From contig OX359245.1 in assembly GCA_947179485.1 (NCBI GenBank), forward strand, positions 52,439,067 through 52,503,066: DNA of 64,000 bases. The letters are read 5' to 3'. The number at the start of each line of letters is the position of its first letter. The stretch's first letter is position 1. Below the pieces are notes generated by a model, which saw only the letters and a list, made by a program, of their open reading frames with translations, did no database searches and was not told the origin of the DNA. Both the position numbers and the translations under genes were made by a program. This DNA comes from Allacma fusca. Lineage: Eukaryota > Arthropoda > Collembola > Symphypleona > Sminthuridae. Shown one piece after another: positions 34,718 to 45,743 of this stretch.

Positions 34718-35956
34718 CTGTCGGGGCATTTGGAAATGACACTTGGCCAATTAAGGACAGGTGTGTTACGCACGCCTCTCTTGCCTCCGATAGGCTTGTG
34801 CTTGCTACCATAGAGTGCCTGTCAACCTTCGATTACTTGTCAACCATGGATTGACTCTTTATCTGCTATATGAGTGAGTCAACCATCGAGTTTCAATTTG
34901 TAAATCCGTGCAAGAGATTTACATTGCATCTGCATACATGCTGTTATTTCGTGCAGAAAATCATGAAAAATAATCAGCCTATCGGAGGTAGTGCCCCTCA
35001 TGGGTACAGGTTCTAACCGGGTATTTGCGTACAGGTACAGGTAAAGGTAAATACTGGGTAATATTTTTTTTACCCAAACAGAATGGGTAAATTCTGGGTA
35101 CAAGCTAATTTTACCTAAATATTGGGCACATTTACGGGTAAAGGTACAGGTACAAAGAAAACATGAAACGGTTTTTACCTGACAGGTACAGCTCCAAAAG
35201 TACCTGTACCCGTTCAGAAAATACCTGATTCATAAACGGTACGTTTTAATTATCTGCTTGCGTCCTGTATTGCATAAAACTGAATTAAAGTTTTTCTTTC
35301 CATGACATTCTCTTGCCAATCCATTCAACGGTCTTCCACTGCATGCTCGTTTCCGTTTCATGAAATGAGATTCCTTATAAACGTGTTCTAGCATTCCACC
35401 GACTGACAATTCCATAGGAGATACCATTAGAAAATGCTTGTCTAAAAGCATGGACGAAGATCAAATGTGCAGAGTTCGGAAGTACTAAAATGACCGCGAT
35501 TGCAAGTTTGATGGCTGGAAGCTCAAGTAGTTATTAATTTTAGCCGTATTAAATTTTTTGAAAAACATGATGTAATAGATAGTAGGGGAATACATTGGAG
35601 CACATTATTAGAATAATTTTTTAAACTGAATTCGCATCATCATAAAAAGTACCCGGGTAGGTAAAACAAAGTACCTGGGTAAAGGTAAAAATTCGGGTAC
35701 TTTTTGGGTACAGGTAATTTTCAGGAACAGGTAAAAGTTAAAAAAAGGTTTGGGTACAGGTTCCTTCATTCAAGTATTAGGTACTTCAAAGAAGGTACAG
35801 GTAAAGGTACAACATTCTTAAGTACCCATATTTGGGTACAAGTATAGGAACAGGTACCACGTTTTAGTATCCATGAGGTGCACTAATCGGATGCAAGAGA
35901 GGGCGTAACACACCTGTCCTTAATTGGCCAAGTGTCATTTCCAAATGCCCCGACAG
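34718..35956. mobile_element. TA-flanked MITE in intron 2 of U8, with a nested insertion
   Basis: The ends pair over about 70 bp (outermost CTGTCGGGGCATTTGGAAAT and complement). They are flanked by TA at 34716-34717 and 35957-35958. The empty site survives in other copies of this intron (for example ACGCTTAGATG at 51711). Without the nested element it is about 334 bp. It is non-coding, with no transposase. Confidence 0.85.
34989..35885. mobile_element. Nested hAT-like element with GGTACAGG satellite
   Basis: The ends TAGTGCCCCTCATGG and CCATGAGGTGCACTA are inverted with one mismatch. The flanks ATCGGAGG (34981-34988) and ATCGGATG (35886-35893) agree at 7 of 8 bases. The outer hundreds of bases on both sides are variants of GGTACAGGTA/GGGTAC. 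It is inserted in the MITE 34718-35956. The core between about 35225 and 35640 is AT-rich with no recognisable gene. Confidence 0.8.
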
Positions 35957-36681
35957 TAGATATGTCGTTTACAAATGTTTGTCGGACTCAGTTCTTTGTT
36001 GTTATTAATCGTAACAGTTCCCGGGATTGTAAGCTAACAGCAGACGAACTGCGAGCACCTGAACGGGCGATCAAGATCTACATACAGCTGGATCGCATCA
36101 TATCCCTTTACAACCAATGCTTATCAACATTCTTGATGACAGTACAAGTACTCACCGTTCTTGTCGTCGTCGCATCTTTTTCGGGGATGTTACTTGTCCA
36201 TGGATTATTGTCAGTTGTACTGTGTTTAGTAGGTTTGGACGTGCTTTTGTCGATTTTCATTATAGGTTATTTCTTAGCAGAATGCAACTTTCGTTCAACG
36301 AATTTGTTGAAACAATGGAAATACCAGGTATTAAACGCCAATCAGGATGACAGAGCTTGGTTGAAAAGGACTATTCGAGCAACACCAAGCTTAAAGATTT
36401 ATATGGGTAATTTATTTTACTATGATAAAATTCTACAGCTCACCCTATTCAAAATCATATTCGAGAGTGCCACTAATGTCACATTGACCACACGGTAGGC
36501 TCCGGGCTCAGTTGACCTTACCATCATTTCCTCTCTTTGGTTTTACCAATTTGTTTGTAGTTATCTAAAAGGGTGTGATTGTACAGTGTCCCGCTTCTTA
36601 TGGGATGTGGTCATGGAAGTTTTAAGAACCTGAAGGTTTTTGGGAAACAGTTTAATTTGCCAATAAGTTAATACTTGTGGA

Positions 36682-36768
36682 CATATCGTCGCTAAGGAGG
36701 CAAAATGGTCTACGTGTGCGTGCTTTTGTACAGAACTTAGAAGATTTTGCCTCTCCAGCAACGATATG
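36682..36768. repeat. Inverted repeat in the U8 3' flank
   Basis: The arms 36682-36710 and 36739-36768 (ACATATCGTCGCTAAGGAGG with its near-complement) match the hairpin behind U6 at 21355-21441. Confidence 0.65.
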
Positions 36769-37315
36769 CAAGTTGACACTCTTAAACTTGGCAACATTCA
36801 AATATATTCAGTTTCCCTGTGCTTTAGCAAATCACTTTCCAGGTTTTTAAATGTTTTCAAACTACTATTTGCTACAGAGGAACTTCATCAAAATGTTTGA
36901 TAAAATATAGATATTTCATAGTGAAAATGATGAAATATTATATTAGGAAGACGTGTCAAAATTGATTTTAGCAACGAAACATTACCTGTAAATAATAGTG
37001 TAACATTTAAATGTAATAAGGTATATAAAAACGATTAATATTACCAACATGTATAGACAAATTCAATTCACAAAAGAAATTGTGTTTGATTTCACTCGGC
37101 AATGTTAATTTACTGAATTTCAGCTTTTTCTTGAGCATTTTTGTTTAGAAATTTGTGAGGTAGCTAAGAATTCAATTTCCCACATAGCAGCCCACGTTCT
37201 CCTTGTTATTGCATTTTTATTGCACTCTTATGTGAAGATGTAATCGGAGCCTGCAATGGAATAAAAATTACACGTGTTTGTTGAAACTCCCAATTTTTTT
37301 AACTTTAATTAATGC

Positions 37316-37615
37316 GTTGCAGTCAACCCCATTCCAAATCAGTCTTTATAAATATATCGGGAATAGCATTATGCGCCTACTTTTGACCGGGGTCACCAGA
37401 CTTTTTAACACCATTATTTTCGGAAACTGAGTACATGCAAATTGATTAGAAAATATCATTCACGTTTTTCTAATTCTACTTTTTGTGTTTATTGTGTCAT
37501 TCTGGAGATTACGACAAATACCAGTTTCTAATTACCGGTCTGGAGGATAGAGCTTGAGTTGAAAAGGGGTTTTCGAACAACAAAAAGTTTTATGATTTGT
37601 ATGGACAGTAGTGGT
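37316..37615 (+). pseudogene. U9: receptor relic with the shared exon 2-exon 3 fusion
   Basis: Exon 2 homology runs from about 37320 to 37510, then 'GGAGATTACGACAAATACCAG' leads into late exon 3, as in U4 and U7. It is cut off at 37615 by the transposon cluster. Stops are present throughout. Confidence 0.75.
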
Positions 37616-37795
37616 CGGACCAATTCAATTCAGAATTGGAAATTTTCAATTCGATTCAATTCGATTCAGTAGTATTTCTATTCGATTTGCAGCAAAGCCA
37701 AATCGAATGATTCGATTTTGGTATTGAACTGAAGCGAATCATAGCATGTGAATTGCAATTCAACCAATTCATCAAAACCGCTTCGGCTGGGCACG
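37616..37795. mobile_element. Left end of a hAT-like element with ATTCAATTCGA repeats (half only)
   Basis: It starts CAGTAGTGGTCGG and is followed by dense variants of ATTCAATTCGATTC. No matching right end occurs before the retrotransposon sequence begins near 37.8 kb or after it. It is therefore a truncated element that marks the left edge of a 10-kb transposon island. Confidence 0.6.
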
Positions 37796-38750
37796 TGTAC
37801 CTTTTTTTCACATATTCAAAGTCCAAATACTACGTCTACCACAACGTTTGTTATTTTAGCGTAGCTTTTACTATACCCTTTATAATATGTAATTATATAC
37901 TACATTTTATTGTAAGGTATGCATGCATAGTTGTAAGAAGTGTAGTTGTAACAAGTGATTTTAGTCATGTAATAAAATTGTTATTAGTGTTAAAGGTCAG
38001 CTTTAGCTGCGTCTAGAGCAGAGTAAAGAATCCCTGACGAGGGACTTCTCACGCTCCACTTTTGGACGCCTCTCATCTCATGAAAAGATGTATGAGTCAC
38101 ACACGACAGTGTTAAAGTGTGTGCAAATCTTATTTGCAAACTTCAGTCTTAGACTGAGAGTTATTCCTTTCTGTTTGATTTTTTGAATCCTCTGAGATTC
38201 CCATTTTGTTCTATTTTTAAGTTTCTGAAGTTATTGTTGAAGTAATTATCATTTCGTTTTCAGTTTCATTTTGAATAAATAATCAGCCTTCGGGTTATCT
38301 TATTCAATCATTGCGTGGATTACATTTGGGACTTTTATTAATTGCTTTCGTCCAATTAATTACATTTTTAGCACGATTCATAGTTAATCAAGTTTGGAAT
38401 GTTACTCAAATAGAGTGATCTCAGCTTGACCTTAATATGGTGGCCCATGTCAAAGACTTTTCACCAGTTTACCCGTGAATAAGTCACCCGAATAGCTCTC
38501 AGATTAGGCTCCCCGGGTTAAAAGCGCAATAATTAAGTAAAAAGTTTGAGAATTAAGCATTCATTAGAGATTGAATTTTAACATGAGGTTTGTCTAACGG
38601 TTGATTTTATTCCCGTCTTGAGAATTTATAAAGGACTTGTAGATTACAACTACTGAAGTCAGGTGGACCAAGTGGCAACACCAGCTGTCTTGGACTGCCC
38701 CCGCTTCTACTCTCCTGGCCCACGGAAGTTCCGAGGATTGAGTCATTATT

Positions 38751-38870
38751 CGCAGAGGATTTGCCTGCCCGTACAAGATTTCGCAGAGGATTTGCCTGCC
38801 CGTACAAGATTATGCAGAGGATTTGCCTGCCTTACTGGATTTTTTGCAGAGGACCTTTTCCTGCTTTCGA
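38751..38870. repeat. 31-bp tandem repeat in the retrotransposon leader
   Basis: Four copies starting near 38751, 38782, 38813 and 38845 share GCAGAGGATTTGCCTGCC. The first two are nearly identical and the last two diverge. They lie between the putative primer-binding site and gag. Confidence 0.8.
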
Positions 38871-39018
38871 GTTTTCCACAGAAGATTTTTCCTGTGTGTA
38901 TTATAGTGTTGACAGAGTGATTTTCCTGTCCAAGTGTTTAAGTGATTTACTATTTTGGTCATATCAAGACTTACTGATGTTTTACTGGATAAAGGTACGT
39001 AAATAATTATGGTTTTTT

Positions 39019-40065
39019 ATGTCTGGCTCAAAACAGCCTCCAAAGAAACCCCTTGCATCTCAGTCATCAATTTCACCTCCACCTCAAGCTCGTTCAACTC
39101 GTTCAAATTCTAACCCTGACATTTTAGATAAAGACTAATTAGCTAAGGTTTTAAAGGCTGCTCGCAAGCGCCAACCTGTAACTACCGTTTCTAGTAGCAC
39201 GGCCCAAACTCCTCGAACTACTACAACTGTTCCACTAATTCCACCCCTTAAAACAAACACTACTAAACCTACTCCTAGTGCAAGTTTTACTCAACGTGCT
39301 TCGCAGAAAAATACAAAACGTGCTTCTCGTAAATTTAAGATCCCACCTCTGGTAATAAATTTATGTGATTTATTCCAAGAACCTAGTGGTTATTTTTCAA
39401 CAGTTTATTATCACACCAACAAAATGACGACGAATCCCCCCACTATCGTCATTCAAACCCCTCCAGCGAATTCTTTTCTTAATTTTAGGAAAACTATTCA
39501 ATTTGATCCGGCGAATCATGATGTTTTTGATTTTATTATGGATTTGGAGCGGATTGTTGGTTTACTTAAATGGGATTGGGCGGAGTTACAAAATAATGTC
39601 CCCAATCTATTATTGCCTGATCCATTTCTTTGGCTACAGGGTGAAATTAGGCGTACAGGTTCCACTGTAGTAGATATTCCCACTATGTATGCAGCTCTTC
39701 GTGAGAGATACGGTAAAAGCCGTCAAGTTTATTTGCACCAACTTAAGTCAAAAATACAAGTTGAAAAAGAGTCATGTGCAAAATTTTTGTATGCTATGGA
39801 TACACTTTGTTCCCGATATGATGCAAATATGCCCGTCCCTGACAGAGTGGCTTGGGGCATTTCGGGACTACTCCCAAAATACGCCCAAGCTACTAGCGGA
39901 TTAAGTTTTACTAGTATCGCAGCTCTTGTTAGATTTTGCGAACATCGTGAATTTCAACGAGAAGCTACTCCCATGCCCGATACTACTGCTAAAGTATTAG
40001 CTTTAGAGGAACAAATTAAAAAATTAACTACCTCTGATGCCTCCATGCTCAAGTTAATGCGTTAA
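39019..40065 (+). pseudogene. gag: gag-like gene of the Ty3/gypsy element (in-frame stop)
   Basis: ATG 39019 opens a Pro/Ser/Thr-rich N-terminal segment that stops at TAA 39136-39138. The same frame then continues through a capsid-like region (39424-40065, 213 codons; WLQGEIRRTG, YAALRERYGK). An Asn/Arg/Gly-rich tail and a CYNC...GY knuckle missing its last His and Cys follow in another frame near 40080-40250. It would encode the particle protein of the retroelement. The internal stop and the degenerate knuckle argue that it is inactive. Confidence 0.75.
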
Positions 40066-40345
40066 ATGGTAACTCACCTGCCCAACGTAATAATAATCGT
40101 CGCGGACGAGGCGGTGGCAGAAATAATAATAATGGTGCTCCTCGTAATAATAATAAACAAAATAATGGTAATAATAATAATCCCAACCCTGCTCGTGGGC
40201 TCCAATGTTATAATTGCAACATATTTGGTTACAATCCCAACAATTGACAGAATGTCCAACGAGTGGAACTTGCTTTTGCGCCTCCCCAACAGGCTGCAAT
40301 TCCCCAGCAAGTCCAAGCAAATCTCACTCTACAGTCTTACCCACA

Positions 40346-40828
40346 GATTACTTACCCTCTGTAAATGTTTTAAGTGCTACACATTGCCCCTACATCATGT
40401 GCTATTTTACCTCAGTGACAATTGATGCTTTAGTTGATACTGGTGCTACCAATACATTAATTTTACGAAGTGCAGTGCCAGCTGAGTGTAAAAATTTGCC
40501 CGGCCCTCCCTGTCATATTATGACAGCTGACAAAACCAAACTTAAAACTTCAAGTGTAGTAACTTTGTGTTTTAAGTTAGATAACATTCAATACAAAACT
40601 ACAGCTCATGTGTTAGAAACTCTCACCCCCTCATTCATTTTAGGGTGTGCATTCCTCAAACAATACACATTAGTTGTAGATGTTAGTCGTAGTATTATGT
40701 ATAATTCAACAGTGACCCATTATCTTCGTAGTCATGCATACAATGAAGTGTGCTCGGCGGAATGTGGATGCTCCTTACCAGTGAAGTCCTTGTTTACTAT
40801 TAACCTTCCTCCTCGACCTCAAATGTAA
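40346..40828 (+). pseudogene. Retropepsin-type aspartic protease region of the Ty3/gypsy element
   Basis: The active-site triad DTG(A) is at 40436-40447 (ALVDTGATNT) and the second protease signature, ILGCAFL, near 40640. It is in a frame separate from gag and ends at TAA 40828, 15 bp before the pol frame. It normally processes the retroelement polyprotein. Confidence 0.75.
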
Positions 40829-40843
40829 ATTCCAACCACAGAT

Positions 40844-42252
40844 ATGAATTCTATTCATACATGTGCGTTCATCCCCAACCCTACAGTAGAAAAACAACTT
40901 CAAGTTATTTTTCCTCCTGTAATAAACCATAGTAAAAATGTTTTATTGGCTTCCAATGTGTCTCGCTCTCCTCAACTTATTGTTGCAGGCACAATTTTAG
41001 GTTACTCACAACGGTATGAGTTTGTTCAAGCCCTCTCTTCTGTCCCAGTTATTCCCTCTGAAATTAAACCATTGACTACTGAACAACTTTCAGTTATCAA
41101 TATTAATTCTCAACTTACCCCAGACCAGCGTCATGCTATTATTCAACTTTTAAATCGATATTCTTATCTTTTTGCATGGAGCATTAATGATTTACAGGCT
41201 TGCATTCTCCATCCTATGCGTATACAGTTGAACTCGGATGTTCCAGTTCAGTCCAAACCGTATAGACGCAGTCCCCTTGAACGTGAAATATTAAAAGGTG
41301 AACTTGACAAACTCATACAGGCTAATATTATAGTCCCGTGTGAGTCTTCCAATTATTCGACCCCAGTGTTTTTAGTTCGACAAAAATTAAATAAATGGAG
41401 ATTAGTGTGTGATTTTACAAAATTAAACAAAATCACTAAAGATGAGTTATTTCCGCTCCCCCGTATAGATGATTTACTTTTTCAGCTCCGACATGCAAAG
41501 TATTTCCCCCCTTGGATTTATTTAGCGGCTATTATCAGGCTTTAATTCATCCTGATGATAGACATTTATGCGCTATTATTATAGAATTTGGTATATATAT
41601 GTACCTCCGCGTATGTTTCGGTCTCAAAAATGCTCCGGCCTATTTTCAAAAATTAGCTATAGCAACTTTGGGACGCTTACGCTATACACATGCTGTATCA
41701 TATATAGATGATATAATTCCCTACAGTCGTGATTTTCCTTCTCATTTAGTCGCCCTTGAATTAGTTTTTCAAGCATTATCCAGAGTTAATTTTCGGCTCA
41801 GTCCATGGAAATGTAATTTTGCTATGCAAGAGCATATTATTTTTGGATTTTATTTGATCCAACAAGGATTAACTACGGAACCGGCTAAAGTGGCTGCTAT
41901 AATGCGCCAGCCGAAACCCAATAATTTAGATACTTTTCGGAAATTTTTGGGTACTATAGGTTATTACCGTAGATTTATTTTAGGCTTTGCTCAGATTGCA
42001 GCTCCATTACAGAGCTTACTCAAAAAACATTCTTTGTACCATTGGTCCAAAGATTGTGATGAGTCTTTTGAAAATCTCAAACAGGCAGTGTGTAAAGCTC
42101 CTGTGTTGAGACATTATGATGAGAATCTTCCATGTTTATTGTACACGGATGCGAGCAACCTTGCAATTGCAGGGATTCTCCACCAACAGTTTAAGGATGG
42201 AGAGCATCCCGTTTATTATGCTGAATCTCATGTACCTGCAGGGATAATTTGA
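40844..42252 (+). pseudogene. pol: Reverse transcriptase and partial RNase H of the Ty3/gypsy element (frameshifted)
   Basis: 40844-41545 encodes the linker and first RT motifs (KPYRRSP, KWRLVCDFTKLN). A 1-bp loss in a C run near 41506 shifts the frame. 41512-42252 then carries LFSGYYQ, FGLKNAP, the YIDD catalytic box at 41701-41712, the thumb (FRKFLGTIGYYRRFI) and the first RNase H motif (LYTDAS). The YIDD box, motif order and RNase H position identify Ty3/gypsy. It is truncated inside RNase H. Confidence 0.85.
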
Positions 42253-43258
42253 AATCCACAACGATTTCAAAGATTCCTGTCCAGACCTGTTTTCGAATAC
42301 GAATATTATTCATATTTTTGAATCGAATTCGAATCAAATCAAATACAATTGCCAAGTTTAAATAAATTGAATTTTCGAATCAAATCCGAAAACCTAACTG
42401 TTCAATGTTTGTATTTCAAACCGAATACAATTTGAATTCAAATACATAATGGTACTTGAAATCCGAATGAATTCCACATACGAATGAAAACTTTAGTCGG
42501 TTCGCATTCGAATTGGTTTGGAATTTGGTTTTTCGAATTGTATCCATTACTTGCAAAGCGTCGATTGGTGAACACCAACACGTGATAACTTGTCGTGACA
42601 GCAAGAAAATCTCTATGCGCACGAAAGCATGATTCACGAAATGGCAGTTTCAAAAATGAAAAATCGTGTTTTAGATTGGTGGAAAGTTTGTTTCACTAAG
42701 TTGATTCTACTTACTCTGTTATTGCAATGCATTTAAATAACTGCTTAAATTCGGCTTGTTACGGATTATTATCTCTTGTATCCGGATCTTTCAAAAATGG
42801 CTAGCCAGTTTTTGGGAGTTTCTGTAACGGGTGTTCTTATAACTTATTCTCCACATGAACGGAATTGCTTACCTCAATAAGATTAGCAAAGCTTGCTGTC
42901 AAAATAAAAATTCCCATGTACCTGAAAGCTTGGTGGAAGTTTTATAAAAATCAGATTTACATCAATGCCAACTTTATGTTATTGTCAGTAAAATGTTGGG
43001 TGAATTAATGATTAGCAAGACATACAGAATAGAATATGTAGTTCTATTGTTATGTTGAGGTTGAATTTGGTTGGTTTTTTTACTAGTTGTAATGTAGAAA
43101 TTTATATTGAATACGAAAAAGTAAATAATATTATTGTTTTTGACGTTGCATCAAGCGCTTAATGGTCGTATTATGGTTAGAAACATTCAAGCTCTTATTA
43201 CCAAAAATTCGAATTTCTTTAGAAAGTTAAACCGTGTAGGATAAAGGGTTATAGATGT

Positions 43259-44323
43259 ATGTATGTATGTTTATTGTGTTTTTGATAGGCTCATACACAA
43301 GTATACAATAGGTAATTATACATATTGCAGATTTGTAAGTTTACATTTTTCCTAAAATTATTCCCACCTTATAGATTTATGATTATAATATAGTATTTTG
43401 ATTACTACGACGCATCATTCTAATACATTTCCGATCATTTTGAAAATAGTTTGCACATTTCATAAAAGAAATCATAAACAGCATTTAACACTGAGGGCTC
43501 TCCTGAACACAGTAGCTCCTGAAACCCCTTTGCCTTATTTGAGTCATGCATATATCTACATAATATTCTAATTCTAAGTTGTGATAACTTAATACATTCT
43601 ACGTATCGATGCATCCACGAATCCTTCCCGTCCCCACATAGAGAACACTGATTTATACTTGTCACTACACCACAATAGTTCCTGCACCATATCGCTGATT
43701 TTTCTGCCTTGGCTAGCCTTAGATTAGCTATCAGCTTTTTCTTATATAATGGCAGATTTGTCGTTAGGTATTCGGGATAATTAGTGTTTCTCAGAAGGTA
43801 TTTATAGTATGGTGTACTATTTGACTCAATAATGCGTTCTACATCTTCCATATACGATTTGGCAGTGGCTGCTTCAATTATTCCGTCGAAATTAGTTTTA
43901 ACCCATTCCTTTGATAAATCCTCCAAAGGCATCTCGTAGCCTAAATCATGCAGTTCCTCCCTTATTTTAGCAACAGAATTCCATGCCGGTTTGTACATGC
44001 TACTTCTTTCTATTTTAATTAATCTATGTAATACTATAGATGGGTATCGACCACTATCCATATTTAATATTTCGTAAAGGTAAAGCAATGACAGCTTTAA
44101 TACTGTACATTTGATTTTGCATCTGCCTGCTTCAACCCTAGTTGTGTGATTTGAGGTTTGGAACGGCAGCCCTAACACTCTCCTGAAAAAGGTGGTCTGT
44201 ACAGTTTCGATTTCATCTGTTTGTCCCATTCCCCATACTGCAGCGGAGTATAATAAATTGGACATACACATTGATTCAAATAGCCTGGATATTGACTTCC
44301 ATGACCCACAATGTGACAGGTGA
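43259..44323 (-). mobile_element. 5'-truncated non-LTR retrotransposon with (CATA)n tail
   Basis: The 13-bp target duplication GGGTTATAGATGT lies at 43246-43258 and 44324-44336. The element reads on the minus strand, with its tail (CATACATACAT) at 43259-43270 next to the left duplication. It holds only the end of ORF2 and the 3' UTR. It belongs to the same family as 10352-10725. Confidence 0.85.
43435..44271 (-). CDS. C-terminal part of a LINE ORF2 protein
   Basis: This 278-codon open frame starts with the post-RT segment typical of several non-LTR clades (LLYSAAVWGMG, then IETVQTTFFRRVLGLP and VEAGR). It ends with a knuckle CSLCGDGKDSWMHRYVEC. There is no RT or endonuclease because of 5' truncation. 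The uninterrupted frame suggests a young insertion from an active family. The exact clade is not determined. Confidence 0.8.
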   Translation of the reverse strand: MCMSNLLYSAAVWGMGQTDEIETVQTTFFRRVLGLPFQTSNHTTRVEAGRCKIKCTVLKLSLLYLYEILNMDSGRYPSIVLHRLIKIERSSMYKPAWNSVAKIREELHDLGYEMPLEDLSKEWVKTNFDGIIEAATAKSYMEDVERIIESNSTPYYKYLLRNTNYPEYLTTNLPLYKKKLIANLRLAKAEKSAIWCRNYCGVVTSINQCSLCGDGKDSWMHRYVECIKLSQLRIRILCRYMHDSNKAKGFQELLCSGEPSVLNAVYDFFYEMCKLFSK

Positions 44324-44799
44324 GGGTTATAGATGTTGATACTTTGATATATAGCCTAAATCGAACAACCAACTTCGAATCCAATCCAAACCGAATTCGA
44401 ACCAAATCAGGAATTTTATTCGAATATCAAATAAAATACAAATTCAAATTTCTTGAATTATTCGGTTGAAGCATCCGAATAGTCCTATCAATTTGATTTG
44501 AATACAAAACCGAAAACGAATTCACATATCAAAAAATTTGAAATTCAAATACAAACCAGATACGAAATATCAAAATGTTTGGTTCAAATGCAGGTCTGTT
44601 CCTGTCAAATAAGGTGTGATTGTTTTTTTCAATTATTTTTTTAAATAATTCATTTCAATAATTATTTCTGAATGATCAGTTGCTTTCTCATTGGGTCTCT
44701 TGATTTTACCATTTCTATATTTTAGAGGTCAGAATACCAGTAGCTTTGAACTCTTTGATGTGTTTTACAGTTCATTGGAATCTTTTCAATACCTTTCTC

Positions 44800-45735
44800 C
44801 AGTGCATCGCATGGGTACGGGTAGTACCTCAGTATTTGGGTACGGGTACAGGTCCAGGCCAGAAATTGGTACTCTGTTTAAGTACCCAAACTGAATGGGT
44901 ACTTTATGGGTACTAGCTATATGTACCCAAATTTTGGGTACAAAACCAGGTGTTGGGTACAGGTACAAACTTGGAAGTGTTTGGGTTGTACCTGACAGGA
45001 ACAGGTACAAGCTTCCAATATACCTGGACCTGATGAATTAGTACCTGCAAATCTGGGTACTTTTACGAACAGAAATCCTTACGAGGTATCTAGTGTAGTA
45101 CGTGGCTCTCTCCGACGTAAAGATTTATTTTGCTATTCAGCGTGTTTTCAGGAATGCATCGTAATTTTTGAAAAGCATACGTTTAAGCAATAGAGATGGT
45201 TAACCAACTTAGCACAACGTGCCAGCAATAAGTATGTGTAATTACAAATTCCACTTGTGATTCAATCAAACTGGAGTTAAATGATATTATGGTTATGGAG
45301 GATGACCTAGAAGTGGAAGATTTAATATTTGAAGATGGCAATACTTCAGATGTATAGAAGTTATAGTTCCATTAAGATGTCTAGCTTTGCAAAAATTATG
45401 GCGAGGTAGAATTTTCTATAGCTTGTAATTGCTGTGATGTAAATCATCGAATGTCATCATGTTGAGTTGTTTACAGTAATTCCTTTTAAAGTACCTGATT
45501 GGGTACAGGTACGCAGGAAAAATTTTCAGGTACAGGTCCATATATTGGGTATACTTTGGGTACGGGTAAAATTCAGGTACAGGTACGCACTACTTGCAAA
45601 ATAATCAGGTCCAGGTACCAACATTTATTTAATGGGTACTTATAATCAGGTACGGGTATGGGTACGAGTTTTGCCGGTACCCAGTATTTAGGTCCAGGTC
45701 CAGGTACAGCATTTTTGTACCCATGCGATGCACTG
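44800..45735. mobile_element. hAT-like element with GGTACAGG satellite
   Basis: The ends CAGTGCATCGCATGGGTAC and complement form a perfect 19-bp inverted repeat, flanked by the perfect 8-bp duplication CCTTTCTC (44792-44799, 45736-45743). The subterminal halves are GGGTAC/GGTACAGG arrays. The core (about 45080-45490) is AT-rich with no transposase. Confidence 0.9.
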
Positions 45736-45743
45736 CCTTTCTC

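Larger units (their letters stand above)
34377..36498 (+). pseudogene. U8: headless receptor gene (exons 2 and 3 intact, exon 1 deleted)
   Basis: Exon 2 is 34377-34686 and exon 3 is 36018-36498. Both are fully open, with the same splice phases as U6 and the normal C-terminus. There is no exon 1 in the 3 kb upstream; the homology junction at about 33250 shows it was deleted. Intron 2 is enlarged to 1.3 kb by a TA-flanked element that itself contains a hAT-like element. With about 264 codons and no start it cannot make a standard receptor, unless an upstream exon is spliced in from elsewhere. The clean frames imply the loss is recent. Confidence 0.75.
37796..42252 (+). mobile_element. Ty3/gypsy LTR retrotransposon, 3' truncated and degenerate
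   Basis: The order is a 5' LTR-like region (about 37.8-38.43 kb, with AATAAA at 38274), a possible primer-binding site (TGGTGGCCC at 38438), a leader with tandem repeats, gag, protease, reverse transcriptase and the start of RNase H. Sequence ends abruptly at 42252, so the integrase, any later gene and the 3' LTR are absent. Consequently the LTR borders cannot be defined by pairing. Stops and frameshifts in gag and pol make it dead. Confidence 0.85.
42282..44598. mobile_element. hAT-like element with TTCGAAT satellite ends, carrying a LINE
   Basis: It is flanked by a perfect 8-bp duplication TTCCTGTC (42274-42281, 44599-44606). The terminal inverted repeat is CAGACCTG, extending into variants of TTCGAATTCGAATC on both sides (42290-42545, 44340-44590). 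About 43246-44336 is a later LINE insertion, and without it the element is about 1.25 kb. No transposase was seen. Confidence 0.85.

Noticed and set aside
37796..38437. Precise LTR boundaries for the Ty3/gypsy element
   Set aside because: The 3' LTR is missing, so the ends cannot be defined by pairing. Only AATAAA and a possible primer-binding site suggest the extent.
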